From assembly GCA_965659725.1 (NCBI GenBank), contig CBFHXG010000036.1:1-22551 (forward strand): a stretch of DNA of 22,551 nt, in the 5' to 3' direction. Position 1 is the first letter of the stretch. Each line of letters opens with the position of its first letter. A program made the translations under genes and the position numbers. A model generated the notes under the pieces. The model did no database searches, was not told where the DNA came from, and saw only the letters and a program-made list of their open reading frames with translations. Of the stretch, positions 14,995 to 22,551 are shown piece after piece. Source of the DNA: Phaeocystidibacter sp965659725 (GTDB taxonomy: Bacteria > Bacteroidota > Bacteroidia > Flavobacteriales > Schleiferiaceae).

Positions 14995-17745
14995 CTAGTT
15001 AGGATTCCATCTGTAAATGAGTGAGAGGTAAGCAAGCCTTCCTACACTCGGACCACCATATACCTGATAAACCCTGTTATCCAATAGGTTACTCGCACCT
15101 AACTTGGCCGTGATATTCCAGTCTGGGATCTCATACGTAACCTGCGCATCCAACAGTCCGTAATCATCAATAAATCCTGTGAATTGTGGGGATCCTTCAA
15201 ACAGGAATCCTTGTACCCACTTGTACGTCACGTTGAAGCCAAATGTGTGATTCTCGATTTTCACCGGTATCTGTCTACCTCCAAGGCTCACATTGAATTT
15301 ATTCTCCGGTGTATTGAATGCAGGGATAATTGGGTCATCCGTAGCCGTATTCAATACGTTCCAAGTGTAGTTACCCGACAAGCTGTAGTAATCCCAGAAG
15401 TAATAGTTTAAACCGATGGAGAAACCTTGTGTAGTTACTAGGTCTTGCGCATTGGCCGCAATGCGATAAGCTTGGATATCTGTCACATTCGGGATCTGTG
15501 ATTCATCTATATCCAACCCGATCTGGAAGCCGATAAAGTCTTGATAGAAACTATAGTAGTAATTGGCATCCACATAAAGTGCCTCAAAAAGAGTAGTCCT
15601 GTACCCTACCTCAACAGTGCGCACCCTTTCTGGACGGATCGGATCTACATTGAAGTAGTCGAATTCATAAGTATTTCGGGAAGGCTGACCTGGAGGAGCG
15701 ATAGAAGGCAGCTCGAGATAAGAATTAAAATCATCTATCGTGATCAATGAATCGTAGCCTTCGAGGTTACCGATCAATCGAGCTGGACCGACGTTGTAGT
15801 AAAGGTATTGGTCTTGGAGGGTTGGATTCCTGATCGCCGAGGAGAATGAAAAGCGCAAGCTATTGATCTCATCGATGTTGTATACAGCCGAAGCTGCAGG
15901 TGAAAAGAGGTAATCGAAGTTCTGGTTCTTATCCATTCTCAATGTAGCCGACACTTTCCACTGCTCACCCATGAATTTTCTTTGCCAGCCACCGTAGATA
16001 CCGTACTCGTAATTGGAAATTTGACGGCCATTGGTATCCGAGAAGATGGTACCATTTGAGTTCGGACGATAAAGTCGGCCATTACCTCCAAACGTAAACT
16101 CTCCCCAATCGGTTGGATCAAATTTGTACTCGCCTTGAGCGTGGTAAAGCGCCGACCGATCCTCGAACATACTACCTCCATCAGCGAAAGATGTAGTGGT
16201 TATATAATTGAATAACTCGTCGAATGCCTCTGTCCCAGGCGTAGCGCCATCGCTCTGAAGGCTTCCACTCAAACTGTTGTGCCAAGTAGTGATCTGTGCA
16301 CGATGACGGTCGACGAAATCAGCCATGGCCGCATCGTATTCATCTTGCGGAAGATTCTCATCTGGATATCCTGGTAGGTTTCTCACCTGATCAGCATAAA
16401 CAGCCTTCCAGGCTCCTGCATACTGACTAGACCATGCCAATCCACTTCTCAAACTATCCTGCATGCGAAGTGCCGTGAAATAAGCATCATAGCTATCTCC
16501 TGCATCTTCATTGGTGGAATACATTCGGAAGAACCACTTGTTCTTATTTCGGATCTCTAATCGATTTTGAAGGAAGCGTATACCTTTAAGACTGTATCGG
16601 TTATCTCCTTGGTAGACCGTCGTTCCCGTACCGAAATTGAGCGCATAGATCAGCTCGAGGTCGTTGGTTGGACGATAATGCAGACTTGTACCCAATTTCA
16701 GGTTTCGAGTGTCGTAATCCACAAGATAGAGCTCCTCAATACCTTCTCTATGGTAAGTACCCAATCCAGGATATTCCTTCGTAGACCCTGGAGGTAGGTA
16801 ACCTCTTTCATCACCGTATCTATTTACAGCATCATACCCACCAGGGTTATTGGCAGGAGACGGTGAATCATCGGTTGGGTCAAGATTTGTGGCTTCCCAG
16901 TCATCGGCCGATAAATAATAGATATTGAGTTTGTATGCAAAAATGGATTGGCCATCACGATCGCCGAAGGCATCAGCCCATCTTACCGCATATTCATTGA
17001 GCCTTCGCTCCCCTACCTTTACGCTGAAATCCAGCCCCTGGAACACGAATGGATCCTTTGTTGTCATGGATATCACACCATTGAAGGCGTTCGGTCCGTA
17101 GAAAGCAGAACTCGCACCTGCGATGATATCTACATTAAGTACATCTAATTCTGATGCTCCTAAAAAATTACCGAGACTGAAATTTAAGCCTGGAGCCTGG
17201 TTATCCACTCCATCAATGATCTGAAGGGATCGCACTGGTGAAGTAGAATTGAAACCGCGCGTATTGATCACCTTAAAACCAATCGATGCCGATGTAAGGT
17301 CAACTCCTTTCAAGTTTCCAAGTCCGTCGTAAAAACTAGCACTCGGTGTTTCTTGAATAGCACGAAGATCCAAGGCTTCCACCGTCAATGCAGATTCTGC
17401 CTGCTTTTCACTCAATCTTCGCTCTACAACACTTACCTCGTCGATCATCTGGGCATCCGCTTTCAAGCGAATAGTGATCGGCTCATCCACAGAGTTTACA
17501 CTTAGAGTTACCGTTTCGTAGCCTAGCGCTTTTACTTGGATTTGAGTCGGTAGAGCAACAAGTCTGAGTTGGAACTCCCCATCAAAATTGGTCACTGTAG
17601 GACGTGATTGCCCCACCTCTCCAACTTGAATGCTGGGTATAGGCTGACCGTCTTTATCATCTAATACGAGTCCTGTTAGCTCCTGAGCGCTAGAGAGAAA
17701 CGTTGCAATAAGGAATAGGGCCGTGAGGTGTAGTTTTCCAATCAT
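14995..17745 (-). CDS. TonB-dependent outer-membrane receptor
   Basis: A 916-residue outer-membrane transporter that uses TonB energy to import a bound ligand. Order: signal peptide (1-20, ending LSSA), a CarboxypepD-regulatory-like beta-sandwich (about 22-95, with FDGEFQLRL and KALGYETVTLSV) common in Bacteroidota, the plug (about 115-230, with QIIDGVDNQAPG and SSAFYGPNAFNGVISMTTKD), then the 22-strand barrel to a final strand ending LAYLSLIYRWNPN. The plug reads as complete. It is not a SusC-type with an adjacent SusD; instead the next gene is a T9SS hydrolase-like protein, so the pair may bind or process and import one ligand, which cannot be named. Start ATG 17745 is supported by the signal peptide. 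Confidence 0.95.
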   Translation of the reverse strand: MIGKLHLTALFLIATFLSSAQELTGLVLDDKDGQPIPSIQVGEVGQSRPTVTNFDGEFQLRLVALPTQIQVKALGYETVTLSVNSVDEPITIRLKADAQMIDEVSVVERRLSEKQAESALTVEALDLRAIQETPSASFYDGLGNLKGVDLTSASIGFKVINTRGFNSTSPVRSLQIIDGVDNQAPGLNFSLGNFLGASELDVLNVDIIAGASSAFYGPNAFNGVISMTTKDPFVFQGLDFSVKVGERRLNEYAVRWADAFGDRDGQSIFAYKLNIYYLSADDWEATNLDPTDDSPSPANNPGGYDAVNRYGDERGYLPPGSTKEYPGLGTYHREGIEELYLVDYDTRNLKLGTSLHYRPTNDLELIYALNFGTGTTVYQGDNRYSLKGIRFLQNRLEIRNKNKWFFRMYSTNEDAGDSYDAYFTALRMQDSLRSGLAWSSQYAGAWKAVYADQVRNLPGYPDENLPQDEYDAAMADFVDRHRAQITTWHNSLSGSLQSDGATPGTEAFDELFNYITTTSFADGGSMFEDRSALYHAQGEYKFDPTDWGEFTFGGNGRLYRPNSNGTIFSDTNGRQISNYEYGIYGGWQRKFMGEQWKVSATLRMDKNQNFDYLFSPAASAVYNIDEINSLRFSFSSAIRNPTLQDQYLYYNVGPARLIGNLEGYDSLITIDDFNSYLELPSIAPPGQPSRNTYEFDYFNVDPIRPERVRTVEVGYRTTLFEALYVDANYYYSFYQDFIGFQIGLDIDESQIPNVTDIQAYRIAANAQDLVTTQGFSIGLNYYFWDYYSLSGNYTWNVLNTATDDPIIPAFNTPENKFNVSLGGRQIPVKIENHTFGFNVTYKWVQGFLFEGSPQFTGFIDDYGLLDAQVTYEIPDWNITAKLGASNLLDNRVYQVYGGPSVGRLAYLSLIYRWNPN

Positions 17746-17850
17746 TAATGCATGAATAGGATTTTGAATTCGGAAATCTACTCAAAATTTTCATCTGTAA
17801 CTACATTTCCAGGTAGTCAAAATCCCATTCAACACAGAATTATTCGGAAA

Positions 17851-19305
17851 TCATGCCTTGCCCATCACCTTGTTCAATCTCATATTGAGCAATGGTGGAG
17901 TAACGAGTGTACTGAGAATCACTACGATAATCACAACTGCGAATAACTCGTCATTCAAAACACCAACTGCTTTACCGATACTCGCAAAGATCAAACCTAC
18001 CTCTCCTCTTGGCACCAATCCGATACCCACAAGGACTTTGTCGTAATCCTTAGGAAGGAAGATACCCGCGAGTAGCTTACCAATGATCGCAACTACTGTA
18101 AGAAGAAGACCTGCCCATAGCACATCCCACTCCGTAAATGCCATTACATCAACTTGGAAACCCATCAGAACAAAGAAGACCGGTGCGAAGATGCCTTCAA
18201 GTGGCGCTATCAAATGCTCCAGATCGAGGTCACTCTTCTTGATCCCTTCGAATAGATCATCCTTCAATACTAAACCGGCACAGAATGCACCTACAATGGC
18301 CGCCAATCCAATGGCACTAGCCAACCAGGCGAAAAGGAGTAGTAATGTGAACGGGAACAGAAGAAAAGTATTCCTCCCTGCAAAATAGGCAAAGAACCGT
18401 ACGACCTTTCTCAACAGGTAACGCTCGGCCAAGAATACGAAAACGAGGAAGCCCAGGGCCTTTGAAACGATAACGACCACCTCAGTAATATCTATGCTAC
18501 CGCTCGTTACCAATCCGCTCACAATGGCGAGAAGGATCAGTCCCATGATATCATCAATAACCGCTGCACCCAATACCAGCTTGCTTTCTTTTAGGTTGAT
18601 ACTATTGGTATCCTTGAAAACCCTGGCGGTAATACCGATGGATGTAGCTGCCAACGTAGCTCCAATGAATATAGCCACGTTCTGCGATTGCACTGCAGGG
18701 ATCATGAATTCCGCCACAAGGTAGCCGAGGAGGAATGGAAACACTACACCCAAGGTTGCGACCGAGAAGCTAACCGATCCCATTTTGATCATCTCCTGGG
18801 TGCTGACTTCTAGTCCTACCATGAACAGCAATAGGAGCACACCTAAACTAGAGAAGAGCAATGTGTAATTCGCGTTGAGAAAACTATTTAGAAAATTATC
18901 GGAGGTCATTACATTGATGATCCGTTCCTGAACTTCACCCGGAAGCTCGGTTTCATTATGAACGTAGTTCTTTACGGCTAGGTCGAATTCCTCTTCGACC
19001 TGGGCCGTTTCCGTGATCACCTCGCGAATCTCATTTTGGTATCTAATGGTAGTTACTAGCCTATTGTTTGCATTATAAAGGAGAGCTCCAAGCACTATAC
19101 CGATGATCAACTCTCCCAGTACCTCGCTTTGTTTGAGTCGGCGGGCAATGAACCGGCCGGCGACGGCAGCAATAAGAATAAAGAAGATAGCAAGGAACTC
19201 CCTACTGAATGGGTCTTCGTGTCCTCCCCCATTCTCCGAGGCTATGATAATTGGTGATAATAATAAAGCTAATGTGGTTGTGAGGTATCTACCTTTAATT
19301 CTCAT
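17851..19305 (-). CDS. CPA2-family cation/proton antiporter
   Basis: A 484-residue inner-membrane protein with about 12-13 helices. Family marks are LGELIIGIVLGALL (63-76), ATLAATSIGITARVFKD (217-231 region), AAVIDDIMGL with the paired aspartates D251-D252 expected of electrogenic CPA2 antiporters, and VPRGEVGLIFASIG near the C terminus. The protein most likely exchanges Na+ or K+ for H+. The N terminus carries a hydrophobic segment resembling a signal sequence (8-23) followed by GGGHEDPF. Between the second helix and LLFSSLGVLLLLFMVGLEV there is an unusual polar stretch of about 70 residues (78-147), presumably periplasmic. No RCK/TrkA-N domain is fused. It is transcribed divergently from the next gene. 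Confidence 0.92.
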   Translation of the reverse strand: MRIKGRYLTTTLALLLSPIIIASENGGGHEDPFSREFLAIFFILIAAVAGRFIARRLKQSEVLGELIIGIVLGALLYNANNRLVTTIRYQNEIREVITETAQVEEEFDLAVKNYVHNETELPGEVQERIINVMTSDNFLNSFLNANYTLLFSSLGVLLLLFMVGLEVSTQEMIKMGSVSFSVATLGVVFPFLLGYLVAEFMIPAVQSQNVAIFIGATLAATSIGITARVFKDTNSINLKESKLVLGAAVIDDIMGLILLAIVSGLVTSGSIDITEVVVIVSKALGFLVFVFLAERYLLRKVVRFFAYFAGRNTFLLFPFTLLLLFAWLASAIGLAAIVGAFCAGLVLKDDLFEGIKKSDLDLEHLIAPLEGIFAPVFFVLMGFQVDVMAFTEWDVLWAGLLLTVVAIIGKLLAGIFLPKDYDKVLVGIGLVPRGEVGLIFASIGKAVGVLNDELFAVVIIVVILSTLVTPPLLNMRLNKVMGKA

Positions 19306-19460
19306 TGGTCCTTTTAGATTGAATAATCAGGAATATACTAAAAGCAACAGGACTCTGCCCTGAACGTTCAAACGAATTTGTGGAATGTGTCGATTTCGGG
19401 CCTCCATTCAAATTACATGGATTAAATTTGTGCTCGTTTTTGCAAATAGATTACCACATT
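19306..19460. promoter_or_regulatory. Divergent promoter region (antiporter / TPR-like gene)
   Basis: On the plus strand TAAATTTG at 19423-19430 fits the -7 consensus and would give a leader of about 25 bases before the ATG at 19461; no TTG is found at 19-22 bases upstream. No clear match is seen for the minus-strand antiporter. Nothing else is recognised in the 155 bases. Confidence 0.4.
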
Positions 19461-19976
19461 ATGCTCAATAAGATCATACGTTTAGCACTCACGGCCGCAA
19501 CTCTGGTATTTGCCGTCTACGAATTCATTGAAGGACACATTGGAAACGGGATCTCCCTCACCCTTTTAGCCGGATTGATCCTCTTTACCTACTTCAGGAA
19601 TGAGCGTATGTTGCTCGCATTGTGGTATATGCGTAAACAAGACATTGCCAAGGCGAAGAAACAAGTGGATGCCATCAAGAACCCTGAGAAGTCGCTAACC
19701 AAAGGTCAACAGGCCTATTGGTTCTTCCTCAAGGGTATCATGGAAGCACAGACCAACATGAACAAGTCGGAGAGCTACCTTCGTAAGGCCCTGAATGCGG
19801 GTCTGCGTATGGACTCAGACAAAGCCATGGTCAAACTTCAATTGGCCGGTATCGCTATGTCACGCCGTCGCAAACGCGAAGCGCAGACGTTACTTACTGA
19901 AGCAAAGAAGCTCGATAAACGCGGTATGCTCGACGATCAGATCAAAATGTTCAAGCAGCAGTTGAAACGCATCTAA
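19461..19976 (+). CDS. Small membrane protein with TPR-like helices, unknown function
   Basis: A 171-residue protein. Two hydrophobic helices (about 5-21 and 30-45, LNKIIRLALTAATLVFAVYE and ISLTLLAGLILFTYF) form a hairpin in the membrane. They are followed by amphipathic helix pairs with tetratricopeptide-like spacing, such as GQQAYWFFLKGIMEAQ, SESYLRKALNAGLRM and AMVKLQLAGIAMSRRRKREA, ending in a lysine-rich tail. Such proteins are common in Bacteroidota as hypothetical proteins; a scaffold role is possible but unsupported. The ATG at 19461 is chosen over a GTG at 19380 because the extra 27 residues are not conserved-looking and would include the promoter box. It lies 24 bases ahead of the next gene, probably an operon. 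Confidence 0.8.
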   Translation: MLNKIIRLALTAATLVFAVYEFIEGHIGNGISLTLLAGLILFTYFRNERMLLALWYMRKQDIAKAKKQVDAIKNPEKSLTKGQQAYWFFLKGIMEAQTNMNKSESYLRKALNAGLRMDSDKAMVKLQLAGIAMSRRRKREAQTLLTEAKKLDKRGMLDDQIKMFKQQLKRI

Positions 19977-20000
19977 TTGCGCTTGCTATCTTTATCGGGT

Positions 20001-22551
20001 ATGCGGAATTCGCTATCCATCTTTGTCGTCCTATTTTCAACTCTCTTCGTCAGCGGACAGTCTGGTCTTTCTGAAAAGATCATCGTGCGCCTAGAAAGTG
20101 GAGCGAGTCAGATAGTTGTCACGCATTCTGTAGAGTCTTCTACTCCAGCAAATCTTTATTGGGACTGGGATCTTCAGGCATGGCATGACCCAAATAGTGT
20201 CCTTCACCGTGAGTTGATCCACGAGCAAAACGTAGACCTTCACTTTGCGTCGGATGAGGAGGTTGGTCAGCTCATCCCACCCTACTTTCAGGTAAATGAT
20301 GTCAAGCGACAGGACGTAATAAGTAGCGATATGCTTCAAAACATTACCTCCTTCGACGGGCAATATGCGTTCAATCCACCCCAATGGAAACTGACCGATC
20401 AAGGATGGAGTACCACATTCTTTGGTATGAACCGTCCATTTCTAAGATGGTATACCACTACTGATTCAGCATTCCGACCAGCGAATTTAAATGGTTACCA
20501 CTCTTGGGACGACAATCCTACGGAATTGATTATCCAAAACCCAGATCAATTAAACCTTGTCGTTCCAGGCCTGCCTGGTGTTCAAAATGGTGAATTGATC
20601 AGCTCTAGTAATGCGCGGACATTCTTTGCTGCGCCACACTTTTCCGAGCTTGAAATGATGGTGAATGGAAAGCCTATTCATTGGATATTCGAAGATGAAT
20701 TCCCCCTCATCGCACAAAGCAACGCGGTAGATAAGGCAGTAAATTATCTCCAAGGTCTTTATGAATACGAATTACCTGATGATCTGAATATCCTCATTCT
20801 AGACGATGCGGGAAACCTTCGCTCAACACAGAATATCTTAATCGTAGAACGGTCCAACGACCCCAAGGAGATGGAGCTTGACATACTTCAACAATTAGTT
20901 GAGCTATTTTTTACTAACGAATTAAAGGTCAACGAATACAATCATCCTTGGCTGTCCGAAGGTTTGGCTCACTACCATCGGTATGACTATCAAGCGATCA
21001 ACTATCCGAATAGTACATTATTCGGTGCATATGCCAGTACGTTTGCAGCGCGATTCTTGGATGTAGATGAACTTGAACCTACCTATTTGCACACCTGGCT
21101 TTATCTCTACATGGCGAGACAAGGATTGGACCAGCCGATATCGGACTCTGCCCTTTCCTTTGCACCTTTCAATCGCGAGGCTGTCATCAAGGGAAAATCG
21201 TCCTTGATGATAGGTACGTTGAGAGGTTATGTGGGTGAGCGATCCTTTATACGTGGTACACGTCGTATGACATCTGAGGAACAGATAGCTAAGGGGCCAT
21301 TGACTCCTGAATCGTTCCTTGCCAACATTGCATATTACGCCAACCGTGACGTGAATTGGTTTCTAGGAGATGCCTACTCAACCAGCAAGACTGTTGATTA
21401 CCAATTAGATGATGTCGACCAATGCAGTTATATAGTTACGGCTGAGGTAGCCAACAATGGTGACGTGGCTATTCCTTATTCAACCTTAGGCTATGATACC
21501 GATGATCAAGAGGTACTGATGGAATGGCATGAAGGTCATTTAGGTGTGGATACGATTCAATTGCACTTGGAGGAGTATGATCTGATGACCATCGATCCCA
21601 ATCAAACGGTACCTGATCTGAATAACAAGAACCAATGGAGGCGACCAAGTGGACTCTTCCAGAGCGTGGCACCTCTTCGATTACAGTTCTACACGGGTTT
21701 GGATCAAGCCAACAAGACGCAGATCTACTGGATCCCTACGCTTAAGTTCAATGCGTATGACGGTGTTTTGGCCGGTGTTAACTTCTACAACAAGACCATC
21801 ATGCCTAAGCGGTGGGAGTACAAATTTGGACCAGAATACAGTACGAGAACGGGGCAACTTACGGGCACGGCTTCTTTGAGGTATTATCGTCCCTATTCGT
21901 CCGGTTGGCTACATGCGCTGGAAGTAGGATTGTACGGCAGATACTTCCATTATGATGAAGACCTTTCTTACACGCGTGTGAGTCCGGGCATCAACTTCCA
22001 CATTCGTAAATCGCATCCCCGAAGCACAGTACAGCAAACCATAAAATTGAGAGGTGTTGGCGTTTATCGGGAATTGAGAGAAGAGGATCGATCTAAACCT
22101 ATCGAGGTAACCAACGCTCGCTACGAGGTGATCGACCTACGATACATTCGCGAACAACAGCACATCCTCCACCCTTCCTTATTTGAAGCGGATATACAAT
22201 TCTCTGAGCGTTTCTCCAGATTGGGCGTCTCATACCGTCAGCGTTACATGTTGCCCAATAGACAATGGCTGGGGGTACGCGCATTTGCAGGAGCTTTTCT
22301 TTATAATGAACAACCAGCTGGTCAGCCCTTCTTCAGCTTCGGATTGAGTGGCACCCAAGATTACCTCTTCGACTATTCCTTCATAGGTAGATCTGATTCG
22401 AGCGGTATCTGGAGTCAGCAGTTCTTCGTGAGTGATGGTGGATTCAAGACCTCTACGGGCGTATTCTCAAGTACGTGGATGAGCACCTTGTCCGTCAACG
22501 TTCCCGTTTGGAAGGGCATTGGACTATTTGGAGACATGGGTTATTCTGGCT
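20001..22551 (+). CDS. Secreted M1-peptidase-like protein with lost zinc motif and C-terminal outer-membrane barrel (3' end outside window)
   Basis: The frame stays open from the ATG at 20001 to the window edge (850 codons, no stop seen). The start gives a signal peptide, MRNSLSIFVVLFSTLFVSG, with cleavage near GQ19-20. Residues about 90-460 resemble the M1 (gluzincin) metallopeptidase fold: NHPWLSEGLAHYHRYD (314-329) is the family WLSEG motif, with E320 as third zinc ligand. Where HExxH should stand, exactly 18 residues before E320, the sequence reads QQLVE (297-301), so both histidines and the catalytic glutamate are missing. From about residue 555 on, alternating strands such as SLRYYRPYSSGWLHALEVGL look like an outer-membrane beta-barrel. 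Probably an outer-membrane pseudo-enzyme. A weak -7-like TATCTTTA sits at 19987-19994. Confidence 0.78.
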   Translation, partial: MRNSLSIFVVLFSTLFVSGQSGLSEKIIVRLESGASQIVVTHSVESSTPANLYWDWDLQAWHDPNSVLHRELIHEQNVDLHFASDEEVGQLIPPYFQVNDVKRQDVISSDMLQNITSFDGQYAFNPPQWKLTDQGWSTTFFGMNRPFLRWYTTTDSAFRPANLNGYHSWDDNPTELIIQNPDQLNLVVPGLPGVQNGELISSSNARTFFAAPHFSELEMMVNGKPIHWIFEDEFPLIAQSNAVDKAVNYLQGLYEYELPDDLNILILDDAGNLRSTQNILIVERSNDPKEMELDILQQLVELFFTNELKVNEYNHPWLSEGLAHYHRYDYQAINYPNSTLFGAYASTFAARFLDVDELEPTYLHTWLYLYMARQGLDQPISDSALSFAPFNREAVIKGKSSLMIGTLRGYVGERSFIRGTRRMTSEEQIAKGPLTPESFLANIAYYANRDVNWFLGDAYSTSKTVDYQLDDVDQCSYIVTAEVANNGDVAIPYSTLGYDTDDQEVLMEWHEGHLGVDTIQLHLEEYDLMTIDPNQTVPDLNNKNQWRRPSGLFQSVAPLRLQFYTGLDQANKTQIYWIPTLKFNAYDGVLAGVNFYNKTIMPKRWEYKFGPEYSTRTGQLTGTASLRYYRPYSSGWLHALEVGLYGRYFHYDEDLSYTRVSPGINFHIRKSHPRSTVQQTIKLRGVGVYRELREEDRSKPIEVTNARYEVIDLRYIREQQHILHPSLFEADIQFSERFSRLGVSYRQRYMLPNRQWLGVRAFAGAFLYNEQPAGQPFFSFGLSGTQDYLFDYSFIGRSDSSGIWSQQFFVSDGGFKTSTGVFSSTWMSTLSVNVPVWKGIGLFGDMGYSG

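Noticed and set aside
20091..20402. A 103-residue minus-strand frame (and similar ones at 20550-20753, 21469-21672, 22099-22284)
   Set aside because: All lie opposite the long plus-strand frame that starts at 20001 with a signal peptide and M1-like motif, so they are shadows.
1..22551. CRISPR arrays, insertion-sequence transposases, rRNA and tRNA genes
   Set aside because: Looked for on both strands; no regularly spaced repeats, no transposase motif and no tRNA/rRNA-like sequence was found.

Overview
The window looks like chromosomal DNA from a member of the Bacteroidota, most likely a marine-type flavobacterium. The signs are a secreted hydrolase with a C-terminal type IX secretion (T9SS) sorting domain, a TonB-dependent receptor with an N-terminal CarboxypepD-like domain, Bacteroidota-type promoter boxes (TAnnTTTG), and weak Shine-Dalgarno signals. 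This is inferred from gene content; no rRNA or other marker gene is present.

Layout. Positions 1-4613 (plus strand) hold the end of a DUF58 protein, a small P-loop ATPase, the helicase RecQ, methionyl-tRNA formyltransferase and a DNA-binding HU protein closed by a strong terminator. Positions 4614-5449 carry no convincing gene. They contain a near-perfect 22-bp GC-rich inverted repeat with hairpins between its arms, and end in a terminator that reads leftward. Positions 5450-11106 (minus strand) are a tightly packed cluster, in transcription order: Gfo/Idh/MocA oxidoreductase, SLC13 permease, cysC, cysD, cysN. It would import sulfate and convert it to PAPS. No APS/PAPS reductase or sulfite reductase is present. 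pdxH (minus) and algH/yqgE (plus) follow as a divergent pair, then a class IV aminotransferase (minus).

Positions 13354-17745 (minus) encode a TonB-dependent receptor followed by a T9SS-exported alpha/beta hydrolase-like protein, probably one surface-active unit. A CPA2-type cation/proton antiporter (minus) is divergent from a small two-helix membrane protein with TPR-like helices. That small gene is followed after 24 bases by a large secreted protein still open at the right edge.

The most interesting items are: (1) the right-edge protein, which looks like an M1 metallopeptidase whose HExxH zinc site has become QQLVE while the third ligand glutamate keeps exact spacing, fused to a probable outer-membrane beta-barrel; (2) the gene-free inverted-repeat element between HU and cysN; (3) the T9SS hydrolase, whose nucleophile elbow reads GQGSGG, putting glycine where the catalytic serine is expected; (4) three genes with a TAnnTTTG box exactly four bases before the ATG, suggesting leaderless transcripts; (5) the sulfate-activation operon led by a sugar-nucleotide-type oxidoreductase.
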